Positions 1 through 12,424 of a DNA stretch of 64,000 bases are shown piece by piece. This stretch comes from Pseudevernia furfuracea. Its lineage: Eukaryota; Ascomycota; Lecanoromycetes; Lecanorales; Parmeliaceae. A program made the position numbers and the translations under genes. Where the stretch lies: contig JAIUPT010000013.1 in assembly GCA_022315425.1 (NCBI GenBank), positions 1,054,001-1,118,000 of the forward strand, given 5' to 3'. Each line of letters starts with the position of its first letter. The stretch's first letter is position 1. The notes beneath the pieces were generated by a model, which searched no databases, was not told the origin of the DNA, and saw only the letters and a list, made by a program, of their open reading frames with translations.

Positions 1-1401
1 GACCACAGCGCATCTCTCGGCTTCCTTGCGAAACGGGCAAAATCAGGATCATTGACCTATCGAGATTTCGGAGTTAGCGTTTCCATCGGAAGGCAGTCTT
101 TGAGTCACAGAACAAGTCTCAGGAGTACAATATCCCCGTGTCATGCCTTGCAACTCCAAGTTCTGCTTGGATTAGGAAGGACTAGGTTCAAAAGGTAGCT
201 TACGATCAGCGTTGCGAAATTGGCAATTGACGACATGATTCCCTGAACCATAGCCCATCCCAGAGCACCTCCATGCTTCGCGGACGGCTGGTGTACAATG
301 GGTCCGATTCCATGAGCCTTGACGATCGACCAGATGAAAAATGCAACACCGGCTGGGGGCACGAAGTAAGCCTTGGCGGTAAAAAGATGGCGAATCTTGT
401 GCACGGGGAACCAGATGGCTGGCAAGCTGCAGGCCCAGAAGAGGAAGAAGCTGACAAAGTCCCTTGTGACGGTTCCTGAGCTATTCGGCATGCTATTAGG
501 AACGTTTTGGTAGGAGGTCCAGATTGAGCGGATCATTAGGGTAACACATTCACCTGTGCCAACATTAGCACGACATATCAGAGAGTATAAGTGTGAGATC
601 ATACCTCCGATCCACGACTGAACACCATACCAGATACACGCCATAGCTGCCCTGTTAAATACCGGCCAAAGAGAACCCCAGATGCCGAAAGATGCCCTGC
701 TAACGACAGGAAACGGGATATGGTACGTTGCGCCGATGCGTCCAGTCATACAGATGAAGCTAGCCGATATAACGTAGCCGATCCATACGCAAAGCCATGA
801 TTGCCACCATGAGAGACCATTGGCCACCATAGACGACGATATCATCCAAGTGTTCTAAGTTGTGTCAGCAAACGCTCCTAGCTCTGACAGATCCCCCACA
901 TACAATGTTGAACGAATCCGAAATCCAGAAACCAACGAAATTCCATGCACCCCATTGTCGGCGCTCAGGTTCCACTGTGACCTTGTCAACGCCTGCATTG
1001 GTTTCTCCCAAACGCAGCTGCTACTGACCAGGCTTCAGATCAAAATTGTGCAACATCAATTGGGCGTTGGTCAAGCCTGGCTCAGACGAAACAGCTATCT
1101 TGTTCGCGAAGTACGCGAGTCTGGAATTTTCTAGCTTCTCCATGACGGCAGCGATGTACCTCAACTTCTGGTGTGGTCGGAATCTAGGAGCAAACGAAGT
1201 CTTGAGAGGTGGACTAGGTGATCTTAGCCCTGCGTTAGGGTCGTTGAGTGAGGTATCAGGGTCCTGATGTATGAGAGGCTGCGTCTCGTGCTCCGAATCG
1301 AGATAGTCTCTTGCGAAGGAGGAGCTGGGGTATTCTGGTCTTCTATCCCCGAATTTGTCAAGCTCTAGGTCGGGAGTATGAGAAGAAAAGTAAAGGCGCA
1401 C
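1..1401 (-). CDS. NCS1-family nucleobase/allantoin permease (3' end cut by window edge)
   Basis: Plasma-membrane proton symporter of the nucleobase-cation-symport-1 family (uracil, uridine, allantoin or related substrates; the exact substrate cannot be read here). The family signatures SLTNAQL-like (PGLTNAQLMLHNFDLKPG), WGAWNFVGFWISDSFN, NGLSWWQSWLCVWIG and TGRIGATYHIPFPV are all present, followed by VWYGVQ-like CIWYGVQSWIGG. At least five exons: exon 1 from 1401 to about 1030, a short exon near 970-910, a main exon ending at the GT at 543-590, the next exon ending at 204 (donor 203-202), and a last visible exon 56-1 that reads NDPDFARFARKPRDALW and runs off the edge. Splicing restores the family reading frame at each join. 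The start at 1401 is the first ATG in frame with the conserved N-terminal part; the extreme N-terminus is not conserved, so the start is less certain. Confidence 0.88.
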
Positions 1402-2256
1402 ATGTCTGGGGCCATGGCTGTATTAATGGTGAGAGAAATCCCCACGGTTGGTCCCGCCCGACGAGAGTGCCTGGCGGGGTTCTCCAGCGGGCGCCACATC
1501 CCAGGACCTATCTCGACGTCGCAAGCCGATAGCGCATGCCTTGACAAGAGTAATGCCGTCCTAGACAGTGGCCGGTATGCAATCGTGCAGTAGTAGTCTG
1601 GCGATTTGCGGCAGGGAGTTGGGCGGGGGTTCGTGAGAAGTTGCTCGAGGCAATAATAAGGTACCTACGAGCGAGTACGAGTAGGTACCTAAGAAAAACT
1701 CCCCCCCGCGCTAGTCAGAATCTTTAGGTTATCTCTTTTATCTCTTACCGAAGCCCGAAGCCGGGTTACACAATACCTGCACAATACCTCACTCTATCGA
1801 GCAATTATATGCGAAGACTTGATGGTCTACAAAAAAAGAAAACATCTGAAAGATTAAGACAAATTCTAAGGCCTATGTCACCTTGGTCCACATCCCATGC
1901 AAGTCTAGGGCCGTCTCTACAGAGGATCAGCCTCGCATATTTGAATGCTAGATAAGCGAATAGAAAGACCTCGGTCTCGAAGCGCCGTCGCTGTCCATGG
2001 TCGCTTGACCTGATATGCTCACGCGATAACATCGAAGCCATACCTGCCAAGCACATGAGCGTAGGAGCATCGACACTCAAAGAATGCCGACCTCAAGATG
2101 AGCTCGTGGTGCCCTAAGCGATTCGGAGCGCCCAGTTGACGTTTCGCTAGCTGAAGCCGTCTGTCGCGTGACCTCATATGGCGTCCTATCACCTTACTTT
2201 TTCATGGTAAAGCCAGCCATGCTGATCTTCTTTGTGGATACCGCTGATCATTCTCT
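1402..2256. other. intergenic region, permease start to URB2 end
   Basis: No convincing gene. It contains a perfect 10-base inverted repeat (AGGTACCTAC at 1659-1668 and its complement at 1681-1690, 12-base loop). An open frame at 1805-2080 on the minus strand has no recognisable features and is probably chance. Confidence 0.5.
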
Positions 2257-5200
2257 TCAACCCCCGTTCCACTTGCCAAACCGCCTATAGTCATCGTACA
2301 GCGCCTTGAAGACAGATCGACTACTCGAATCCATGGCCGCATTCATTGTCCGCATGATATCTGGCGAAATGACTGCTAAGGCTGCATAGAGGCCCGCGTT
2401 TAGTGCCGCCCTCATCCCGGGGAGCAGACGACCTGTGAGCTGGCAGCCACAAAACTCCATGATCAGATACGGCAGGTGCTGTCCGGCGATGCTGCGTGCT
2501 TTCTTCGTTTCGTCATTCAGTTCTAATCGCGATCTATTCCTCGATCGTGTAACCGACGAGACAGTGGGATCGCAGATCATATTAAGAGTTCGGCCATATG
2601 CTGCGGCATGAGGTTCTCCAAAACTTGACGATTCATTTTCTACTGCTTCGCTATTCTTGTATGGGATGAACAAGCATCGTAGTAGTGCTTGCAATGTCAG
2701 CACTACCAGGTGGTAGCGACCTCCAATCTTGGCTCGATGGACCGTGAGTATGGTGCCAAACAATCTACAAAGACCAATGTAGAGCCGGCCTGAGTTATTC
2801 TCCGTTTGAGTACCCAGATTGGATGCCTTAACAGTGATTGCAGCAAGTAGCTCGTCGATATGCCATTGCGAAATGACACGCGTATAGTTTTCCAAGAGCA
2901 TGTTGACGCATTGCATTGATAGCATGCATTCGGAAAACCCAATTCTTTGAGAAAGGCCTCTACATAGGAGGACAAGGAGTCGAGATAGATCATCGCTAAG
3001 CTCTTCCATCTGTTGATCTGGATTTTAGACTGTCAGCCTGTAGTATAGAGGGCGAGGAATGCATTACCATTCAAAGAAGATATCCCAATCTGTATTCGAA
3101 GTGATTGGGAATAGTCCAGACATTCCTTTTGGTCGACGTCAAAGTCGAAACAGAGCGCTTTCTTGCTTTGTAAACAAAGACTTGGCATTGCGTCTTTGAA
3201 ATGGCCTAGAAGGTTATTCCTCTCACGACGTGAATGTAGGTTCTTGAAAAGTTCAGATACATATACCAAGTTCGGGTGAAGATTGTAGTCGTATGTATAC
3301 AGACGGAGTTCCACTTTGGCAAGGCATACTGCCAGATATTCAATGCTGCAGCAGTCGTTGTAAGCCATGGCTGCTCCGCCGATATTTCCGTGGTGACCCA
3401 GAGCTCTCAGTTTGCGGAAGGGCCCTTCACCGCTGAAAAGTCGACCGGATATTTGTTGCAGATCGGGATGAATAGCGAGAAGGTCAGAGTAGCCGGCCAG
3501 ACATTCCAGATTGACTCCGCAGCCGTGTCTACGCTCCGGTCCGTTGAGACTAGTCCCATCTAAAGCATTGAGAGATTTGAGAACACTTTCTAGGTGGTAT
3601 TGACGTGTAGTATCCAGGTCCACTGGCTTCAGAGAGTCCGGCAATTCGTCTCGATGACGAGAAAAATAGTTCAACGATACTTCGAACAGAGCCGAGAAGG
3701 CTATGGTACAGGTGACATCGTTCTTGTAATGATTTTCCAAATGGTGGGCCATCTGCCCATAGAAAGTTTGAAGGTACTGAACGCTGCTCTTCTGATCGAG
3801 CGTCGAGAACAAATAACTGAAAACGAGGGTCAGCGACTCTGGCTAAGGACAGCATGTCGGCATCATACCTCATCACTGAACGTGTAAGCTGTCTCAAAGC
3901 CCTGACACAGTGTACGCTATCCTCTGACCAACCTACAACGCCATCAATCCCTTGCGCAAGACTAATCAGAGCCACCTCATCTTTGTGCTTTTCAGAGCCC
4001 TTCCTTGCCATTTCGTTCTCACTGGTGAGTATGTTAATTGATTTATTGGGCATTTGGATGAGCTTGACCAGTAAGATCAGGTGGTCCGTGGTCCTCGCGA
4101 GTTTCGACATGTTTGCGAGCAGGAGTAGGCGAAGGACACGATTTGCCAATTTGCTCCTCTGTCCTCGATCGAAAGCGTTGGTAGGAGTTGCTTGAATGCT
4201 TCCAAGGGCTACTACGTAGTCCGCGGCTCCAATATCCCAATATTTGGGTTCTCCAAAATCCGATGTGCTCAAGTAGCGGTCAACCTGGAAAGTTCGTAGA
4301 CATCCTACTGGTGTCAGCCAATCATCCATTATTCATCCACTTCGAACACGCCCACTCGTCATAGATCCAGTCTCATTAAATGCATCATTTTGAGATAGCT
4401 TTCTCCAACACGAAGAGTAATCGATAGATAGACCCCTTTCGGAACCCAAAACCCTTTGCTGGAAGACTGACGACCAGTAAAGCTGCTGCACGAGGCGGGT
4501 TTGAGTGCCCTCATCGAGGTAGCTACACAGATGTTAGGTCAGCATGATGAGTAGCGGAACCGACGTTGCATCTCACCCGAGAATATCTGGCGACTCGATG
4601 ATCTCGCCAATACAGTCGAAGTAAAATTTATCCGCACGACTGATATTCAACGAAGATTCCTCGCTTCTAGAAATGGCGTCAGGGCGCATCATAGCCCCAA
4701 AGTGATCATGGCTTAGGCGATGGACGAAAGGATCCATGATGTCTAGGAGCTTCGTCACCGCTAATAGAATCTTTCGGCGCGATGAGAACTGCAGGTCCTC
4801 CCAGAAAAAGTCTTCCATCGCGGTGAACTTGAGCATAAACTTGAAAGCATAGAGCTCCTCCGTTAGATCGAGACTGTCGTCGAGGGTTAATTCTAACGAG
4901 ATGTGGTTGATCATTTCAGAGGCCATGCATATGGCAGTACGGGCTTTGCGCTTGAATACTGGAGAGTTGCGCAACGATGACCATCGATCTGTGATAGTCG
5001 CCTTGATCCTCCAGACTCTCCAACCATGGGGCGAATATTTATTTGAGGGTCTAGAGATGAGCACTCCTAGCAAGCTGAACACTGACAGGGCTATGGAGTC
5101 AAGCTTGACCAACGTTTCGTCCTTGAATAATCCGGTACTTACGCAGTCGAGTATGACCAGGCTCGCTAAAGACATCGCATTGTCACCGAGTACATTCGGG

Positions 5201-7297
5201 ATGGAAGGCGCGAGATCATGAGCCGCTGTTGATAGTACTCGATCGATTTGGCCTGCAGTGAGCGATGATTCTATCGATTGTGCAACGTACAGAAGTAGTC
5301 TTTCGTCTTCCCAGATGCTGGGAACAAGGTCAAAGTAGTTTGCCTGGGATTCTTGTCGTTCCTGAACTATGCTGAGCTGCTCTCTCCAATGCTCTAGAAA
5401 CCCAATCAAGTCTCGCGCACCTGTAAAGGCGTTGCAAAGTGGTTCAATGACATGTAGGAGCTTGAAATCGTAGTCCTTGTCCTTTTCCAGTGATTCGTAG
5501 CACATCTCATCAATCATGTTTCGAAGTAAAGCAGAAAGATACTTGTTAGGTGGCCGGTATGAATAATTCTTGTCGTCACTAGCTGAAGAAGACGGAATCA
5601 CAAAAGCATTTGAGTCGTTAAGGATGCATAAGCTAACGAGGCCCCATTCGATCTGACCATCATCCTCAACATCGACCGGAGTCTCGGTGTGACTGTCACC
5701 AATATTACGAAATAGACCTGAAGCTTGATCCAGAAGTGACTTGATGGTGGAAAGGCTCAATTGCACCTGATGATCCACAGCTTTGCGCAACATCCATTTG
5801 ATTATCCGCATGTGGTCTTTCTGCACTCTGACTGATGATATAGGGGGAAAGCAGGTCTCAGCGCACTTTGCAAGTTTGACGAAAAGCTGTTCTAGCCACC
5901 GGTTCTCAAGCCTGCGTAGTTTGGGAGAATTTCGAGGGCGGCAGCTGACTGCAATATCGAACAGTAGCGATATCATTTTGGTACGGTGCTTATCAGTCTT
6001 CCAATCTGCCCGAAGAAATGGGCTCTCTAGCTGCGGAAGAAATTGCTTCAGCAAAGAGACCGTCCGATCACTAAAAGACGTGAAAGATACCTCTTTTTCA
6101 AGCTCATTTGCAGGCTTTAGGTTCAGGAAAGAATTGCGAAGCGGTAGGATGATATGATCGATAAGCAACCCCTCTAGAGATGTGATCACTTCTGCCATTT
6201 CCTCCTTTGGTGTCGGACGTTGTCGGCATGTATCCAGGAGCTGTAGAACAGGCAGCATACAAGAGCCCATAAACGCGCTCTGAAAAGAATGGAATTAGCA
6301 GAATTTTCAACAGATTTCTTTGCGTTGCATACATTGCTTGAAGTGGGGGAATGTTGCCCTGTAAGCGATCGATGGTTCCAGACGTCAATTACGGGGATTA
6401 TGCAAGACCTATAGCCAGATTCCTCATAAAGCTTCTGAAGTTCCCTTGTGAAAACTCTTTTCTGGTGCCAATATCTTTGAGGCGTCTGTATGATACGATT
6501 AGTAAGGTAGAGAGAGCTTCCCAATATATGAGCAGCATCCTCGGGAGAGCTTCTCAGACTACTCTTCATGTGTTCCACCGCAAATCCTTGTGTTTGTTCA
6601 GGGTCCATTGTTAATGACTCCAGCTGCCTGACAGTGCCGCATATTGCCAAGTATAGCACCCTGAAGGCGCCGGTTGCGGTACTGACGGCTTCTTCAGCAG
6701 CAGTGACCTCTGTTCCACTTCGCTTGCGCTTTTTTGAGGTTTCTCGCTCACTAGAGGAGCTCTCCACCGTGTCAGAGCTATCTTCCGGTGGGTCCAATAA
6801 ATCTTCATTTCCAACTCCCACATTTGGAGATACTGTTGCACGATTCACACGTTTTTGAAGCCACCGCAAAGTGTTTCGCAGAACACTCGTGAATTGATGT
6901 GCACTGAATTGTCGAGCCACGCTGGTGAGCGGAGTGCGTACGGCCAGCTCCTGAAGCATTACCCATGACTTGGGCTCTAGGTGTGGACTACCAGGACATA
7001 AGTCCGAGTATCGAAGTTTCTTGAGCAGCCATCTCAATGCCCATTCCGCTCTTGGGTCAAATGTGGTATGTTGTTGCAGCACTCGTCCATCAGCTAAGTT
7101 CAGAAAAGATTTCCAGTGCTCATCAATATCAATCTCAAGGATGCTGCACGCTTGGGCGATTTGAACATCGAAAGGTTCCTCGCTTTTGTCGAGGGAGAGA
7201 ATGCTCTGTTGAGGCCTGCCGCGGCTTGCTCCCTTGCGGAATCAGAATTTGATCCTACAGTGCTGGCAATTTCTGGACAGAGGCTTACCGAAGTCAT
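2257..7297 (-). CDS. URB2: Urb2/Npa2-type nucleolar 60S ribosome biogenesis protein
   Basis: Large nucleolar protein needed for early pre-60S particle and 27S pre-rRNA processing. The C-terminal Urb2 domain is the clearest part: around 2270-2560 it reads PYLIMEFCGCQLTGRLLPG, then NAGLYAALAVISPDIMRTMN and SSSRSVFKALYDDYRRFGKW, the family's closing motif. The N-terminal region has the typical EWALRWLLKKL and NTLRWLQKRVNR segments near 6850-7050. The model has several exons: a 9-base first coding exon (ATGACTTCG at 7297-7289, donor GTAAGC) joined to GASRGRPQQSILSLDKS, then long exons around 7200-6310, 6275-4577, 4510-4370, 4320-3860, 3800-3070 and 3010-2257. One 45-base intron near 4368-4324 has a weak donor (GTGTTC). 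The expected protein is about 1,450-1,500 residues, usual for filamentous fungi. It is divergent from MIC10, with 305 bases between the two starts. Confidence 0.87.
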
Positions 7298-7602
7298 TGA
7301 AACCACCAGTCAGCTCGTTTTCAAGCGCAGGCGGGAAAGACGATGCTCAAGAACGAGGGGAAGGTCCAAGAGCAGGATATTTTTCTTAACAGGAAGGTGC
7401 CGAAGAAATTCGAGATCCGGCGCCAAAAGTTAATCCGCTCCGGAATCCGCCCTTGGCACCGCAGGAGCTCCGACTTTTGAGTTTTGGCACACGACGCAAG
7501 CCGACAACAGCTCGCACCAGCAAACCATCCTATCCGGTGAGTTCCAAAGCTACGAGCGTGTATAAAGTCCACTAAGAGGGTTCCTAGTCAGTCTATCTCA
7601 CA
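7298..7602. promoter_or_regulatory. shared divergent promoter region URB2 / MIC10
   Basis: 305 bases separate the start of URB2 (minus) from the start of MIC10 (plus), so both promoters and 5' leaders must lie here. No TATA box or known factor site is obvious. The call rests on gene orientation only. Confidence 0.5.
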
Positions 7603-8045
7603 ATGGCCGACGAGCCGACCCCACTCACACCCTCAACGCCCGCAACGCGAACTGCGAAACCTGTCAGCGAGGCATTGCTCAATGATAAGGTACCCATCGT
7701 CCTATTCTTCTGCGTTCTGTAAATTTCGAAGCGAGCTCTTGTTGACATTCGGGAATGGTAGTGGGACCATGCTATATCCTCCCTCCTCATTCGATCCTCC
7801 ATCGGCCTCTCCTTCGGCGTCGTCTTCTCCGTTCTTCTCTTCAAGCGAAGAGCATGGCCTGCGTGGGTAGGATTGGGGTTTGGGGCTGGGAGGGCTTGGG
7901 AAGAAGCCGATGGTATGTGCTCATGTTGCGAGAATGGGGACTGATTGGACAGTTCGGAGACGCTGACTTTGGCTGTGATGTAGCTACGTTTAAGAGGGGA
8001 GGCACACCAATGGGGAGAGATGGGTTGAGATTAGTGAGGTCATAA
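7603..8045 (+). CDS. MIC10: MICOS complex subunit Mic10
   Basis: Small inner-mitochondrial-membrane protein that shapes cristae junctions as a hairpin of two transmembrane segments. Three exons: 7603-7689, 7762-7912 and 7984-8045, with GT-AG introns of 72 and 71 bases; joined, they give 99 residues plus stop, the normal family length. The N-terminus is Pro/Thr-rich and ends SEALLNDKWDHAISSLLIRS, the family entry motif. The first membrane segment reads SIGLSFGVVFSVLLF, a short positive loop KRRAW follows, and the second reads VGLGFGAGRAW with the conserved glycine pattern needed for oligomerisation. The C-terminus (ATFKRGG...GLRLVRS) matches family ends. Nothing unusual; the exon phases fit without forcing. 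Confidence 0.95.
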
Positions 8046-8365
8046 GGAAGGATATTTGGGCACGATTGAGCGCTGCTGCTAGAGAATAGACGTGTATGAT
8101 TGGTTGTAAATAGAAGACTATCAAAAGCAGGAATTCCTATGGTCCTGCCTGACGAGCCCAATAAGTTCGCTCGATGACTATTGCCCTTAGATTGGGCTCG
8201 AAATGACTGAGTGGGCAATGTTCCTATGAGCTCTGTCTAAATTACGGGATTCACACAAGATTGATAGCCGCAAATATGATAAATCATCGTTCAGAGGAGC
8301 CGACATTTGGCATGTGGATAGGGTTCAATCCAAACTTTAAGAAATAGTCATGGTCTCATTCCTTG

Positions 8366-10350
8366 TCAAGTCCATGTCCCCTCGTCAGATATAGCCATAC
8401 CTCTTGAGATCTTTTTGATCAGCGCCTTCTTCAAGAATTCTTCTCTGGCCAAACTCCTTGTTTGCTGCAGATGATATAGTGAGCGCCAATCCAAATGAAA
8501 ACAGCTTCACTCACGTACCTTTGCCCACACCCCGCCCCCTATCCTCCCTTTGTCCAGAGCTTTACCCAAAACGCCTCTACTTTCTTCAATTGCCTTCTCC
8601 TCGGCTACGCTCTGATACAACTGTCCAGCTACGACTGTCGGTGCAACAAGTACCTCATCTACACTGGGCACCGTCCTGCGCTTCGCATCTTCGAGAACCT
8701 TGTCAGCATCACGCATCGCCTGATGCAGGATATTCTCGTTCGAGGAAAGCAGGGCTTCGAGGTCATCCAGCTGAGAGATTTCCCTATTGATGGCGTTCAG
8801 AGTCTGCGTCAGGGCGGCTTGTTGAGCGTGGAGCGGGGGCAATGCAGAAAGGTTGTAAGCATGACTTGAATGGATCTGTTGGGTGAGAGTCTGGGAAAGA
8901 GCGGAGAGCAGTGCGTCTTTCTGCGGGTTGGGTGGAATTGGAGGTGGAGCAACGTTCGATGGTTGTGCAGGGAGTGCGGTTTCGAAAGGAGAGGTAAGCA
9001 GGTCTTCTGGCGCTTTAGGCTTCGATGGTTGCGAAGGTTGCTGAAAAGGGTGGGGGTGAGCCTGAGACGACTGTGGGGGAGGTTGTTGGTAGTTGGGTTG
9101 AGATGGAGGCCGTTGAGCACGATCTTGATGTGTTGGAGGATATCCGTTGTAATTAAGACCAGTCGGTGAAGGCCGTGGTCCTTGCTGGGAGTATCGGAGT
9201 TGATTAGTGCTCGCCTGGTTGGATGGGAAGGCATTTTGCCGAGAGCCAGGGCCGATGGGGCTGACGTTGTCGGCCCAGGACTGCTGATTCGGGTCATGAG
9301 AAGCTCTGTTTATTGTAGAACATGCATCATTATCATGTTGTAAGCTGCTGCCTCTTTGAGGCGCCTGCCGGGGTATAGGGGGTGGAGCTCTCGCGTACCC
9401 ATTCTGTTGGGCTAGATGGGGACTGTTATATTCATTATACTGGGGTTCTGGTCTGGCTTGAAGAGGTGGGAGTGGCGGGAGGCTATTAATGTGAGAATTC
9501 GGCGGACCATGAGCATCAAATGGTTTGGGTGGTGGAGGCGGAGGTTGCTGCCTTGCTGGAGACTGTGATTGTCTTGCAATATAATCTGACCTTCCCAGCT
9601 CTGGTGGCAACGGTGGAATTGGCGGTGCTGCACTGTTCTGCAGTGATGCCGATTGCCTTGGAGTTTGGTCTTGCTTGGCGATGACGGGTGGTTCCTGCGC
9701 AAAGACGTTTTGCAGAATGGACAAGAATTCATTTAGATTGGACCTCTGGAACGAAAATCAGTATGACTTCGAACATGGCCGCTCATTCCCCAGCGTAGGT
9801 TGCCCGCTAGGCCTCCTCAGTGGACCCCAGCGAAGAAAACGTTGCTTAAGCGACTCACATCATCTCTCCATCCTGCCAGATATGGATGATATATCCTCCC
9901 TTCCCCACTCACGTATTGCCCAGGCCGGACCGCCATATCTTTTGTCGGCGTGACGAATCCGATAGGCCCCACATTCGGGTACTCTTGAGGAACCCATAGC
10001 GAAATTGGGAAGGCATACGTAGTACCCCGGAAAGAAACAGGGAGCGTTCCTCGTAGGTTCACCAGGAGGGAAGATTGGCCGTTCTCGTATGCTTCGATAG
10101 ATCAGCAGCCGTAAATGGACCAATTACAGTGGGCGCAGGAAAAGCTATTCCATACTGTAGACGTCGGTTCGAAGAGCGAAGTTGGGACAGTGCGAGAGCG
10201 TTTGGGCGACATCTGAGTAGGTGCGCGGGATATTTCGGTATTCCTGGGGTTACATTAATGACAAGAGCCTTGACGATAGGCTCAGGTACTCACATTGTTT
10301 AACGCACCATGGAGCCAACTAAGGATTTTCTGAGGAACAGCAGCTCCCAT
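8366..10350 (-). CDS. VPS23: ESCRT-I subunit Vps23 (Tsg101 homolog)
   Basis: Ubiquitin-binding ESCRT-I subunit for sorting cargo into multivesicular endosomes. Exon 1 (10350-10294, 19 codons, MGAAVPQKILSWLHGALNN) and the next exons build an N-terminal UEV domain: EYRNIPRTYSDVAQTL, TYENGQSSLLVNLRGTLPVS, FRGTTYAFPISLWVPQEYP, TPTKDMAVRPGQYVSGEGRI and YHPYLAGW. After the UEV comes NLNEFLSILQNVFAQEPPV, then a long Pro/Gln-rich linker (about 9660-8990), a coiled-coil stretch and the C-terminal steadiness box. The last exon (acceptor near 8452, end 8366) supplies SLAREEFLKKALIKKISR and then GMAISDEGTWT. Without that last intron, reading would stop early at 8507 after AKVRE. Start and stop are well supported. 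Confidence 0.94.
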
Positions 10351-10867
10351 ACCTTTGAACCCTCAAAGTCTTCAGAGCATTTGGCGACTTCTCGTGCCTT
10401 TGATTTCTGTCGGCGATCCGCTAGCAAGAATTCAGCCCTATCAGACGCCAAGAAATAACGAAAGGAACTATGCCGATAGGTACTGCTGCTGATTATTAGA
10501 ACTTTAAACTCAAAGGGCCACACTACATTCAAATCAATCGTCTTCCTTACCTCAAATCGCCATATAATCATGGGCATAAACCCAACTTTTTGAATGCTCT
10601 GGACGGCATTTAACAAACAAGTTGACCGGCAATCTCGGGCTCGTACGGAAGATCTATCCAATTGCTGGGCAAGGGACCGATGCCAGAAGTACAGTCCCGT
10701 GCTCCTCCCCGAGAAGGTACCCAGCGCTTTAGTAAAGGACCAACAGCGCCATTCGCGAAAGCTGATACTTGCTGTACTTATGTCCCATGTTGCGGTCCTT
10801 GACCCATACGTGCAGACATTTGCCGTTCATGCACAATACATACAGTTCGTTGTCCCTTTGATTTTCA
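10351..10867. other. intergenic region VPS23 / IDO
   Basis: About 520 bases with no supported gene. It holds the VPS23 promoter side and the 3' flank of the dioxygenase gene. Short open frames here match nothing recognisable. Confidence 0.5.
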
Positions 10868-12424
10868 TTACCAATGGCACAATCCCCCTTCACTGTCGTC
10901 CATCTTCCATACCCCTGCGAGACCTACAATCTCCATTTCCCCATCCGCATGCTCACCCAACTTTCCCAATGGAGCAAAAGGGGACGTCGTTACGCTCTCG
11001 GCAGGCCCATTACTTAGGATTCGTCTCGCCCAAGCGTCAATGGCAGGTTCGCCAGTCTCATCTCTTGCTTGCTTGAGGAACGGTATGAGGGACGTTCCAC
11101 CCGTACCCCTAAGCTTCTTGCTGCCGGGTTTCTCATTCTTCGAGGGTTTATGCGTATTGGCAAGGTTGAGTGGCTGAGGCTGATTTGGCGCGTTTCTTGG
11201 AGAGTGTGAACGCGACTCGCGAGATTTAACAATGATGTAGCGGGAAACCATCTGGATGTGCTTATCCCTCAGCGCGCGTACCATAGCCAAGCAAGCGTCG
11301 TACGCGATACTCAATGATCGGTTCGATTTGTGGGCTTCGACATAGTCGCGAATATTGGCCACAGAGGAGACATGCTCTAGGAAACGGCGGTGAGGACCAG
11401 GCATATAGGATCGCATTTCATGGATAAAGTTGTGACGAGAAGGTGGAGCGGTGGGCCCTTCCGCATCACTCTCTGTGGAGGAGTCTGATGACCTCTTGGT
11501 GCCAGTTGGGCGGTGCTCAACCCCAAGCACAATGTCGAAGAATTGAATCAGGGAAGATTGAGCGTTGCTGCCGCCACCGTACTGACGGTAAGGTTCGTCT
11601 CCGGCACCAGTATCAAAGACAACGCCATTGGGTAGTCCCGCATCGGCCATGTTCTTGCTACCGGCAAGGAAAGGACGGATCCGGTGGTAGAAGACATGAG
11701 GGTCACAGTTCTCGTACATTTTCGTAAGCAAGGTGCCCAGCTCGTCCAATCTTTCTGCAAATGCGTGAAGACATTCTGTCACTGTACGACTGTCATTGGC
11801 ACGGGCGGCCTCCATTGCTTCTAGCATGAGTGGGATTGTAGGCCCGCCTCGAGCCTCGATGGCGACGGATACTAGGTAAAACCATGACTCGTCTAGTGAG
11901 CCGGTAAAGGTGGCAAGAGTTGAAAGGTTGTCAAGGGTATCAATGGGCTCGTCAGGGAAGATCGGCTTGAAGTTCCAGAGGCATACCCCTGCGTATGTTG
12001 CCACTGTGGGCAACTCCAGGTACCTGCACACCTGTATGAAAGGTATAGAGAGTGATGGAGGGACTCGCTGTAACAACATAGCTGTTAACCACCATCATAC
12101 ACAAAGTATAGGGGGGAGGATCGCTTTTCTGCGTACGTCTGCCGGTTTGTCTCCTCCCCATATGTAGGCGTGAGTCATGAAAGACAAGAGCACGTATGCT
12201 CTTCGCCATTCCGCAGGGGACCGTAGCCTCGAGGCTGTGATAATATCCAGGTTGTCAACCACATGCCTCAGCCTTCTGCTGAGCAGCAACGCTTGTAGAT
12301 TTGATACTATTGCCTCCCATCGTCTGTAGTACGGATCGGGTAGGACCTCGATCGGGAATGTATTTGGGAGGAAGCCGTATTCTGAAATGCCGTAGTCATC
12401 GCAGGAGGGGACCGGTGGTAGCAT
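10868..12424 (-). CDS. BNA2: indoleamine 2,3-dioxygenase (tryptophan to N-formylkynurenine)
   Basis: Haem enzyme for the first step of the kynurenine route from tryptophan to NAD. Two exons, 12424-12101 (108 codons) and 12067-10868 (400 codons including stop), joined by a 33-base gap with clear GTATGA donor and TTACAG acceptor; this is unusually short for an intron, so the exact donor could lie slightly upstream. The start reads MLPPVPSCDDYGISEYGFLP, the family opening. Family signatures follow: MTHAYIWGG, VPPSLSIPFIQVCRYLELP, VATYAGVCLWNF, SLDESWFYLVSVAIEA, MRSYMPGPHRRFLEHVSS, and RDKHIQMVSRYIIVKSR, whose His is the expected proximal haem ligand. The C-terminus carries GTGGTSLIPFLKQARDET. 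The length of about 507 residues fits fungal IDO. It is an isolated gene, not part of a visible tryptophan cluster. Confidence 0.94.

Noticed and set aside
1805..2080. Minus-strand frame of 91 residues downstream of URB2
   Set aside because: No domain, no splice structure, and composition like intergenic DNA.
10594..11076. Plus-strand frame of 160 residues
   Set aside because: It overlaps the 3' part of the dioxygenase gene in antisense and has no recognisable features.
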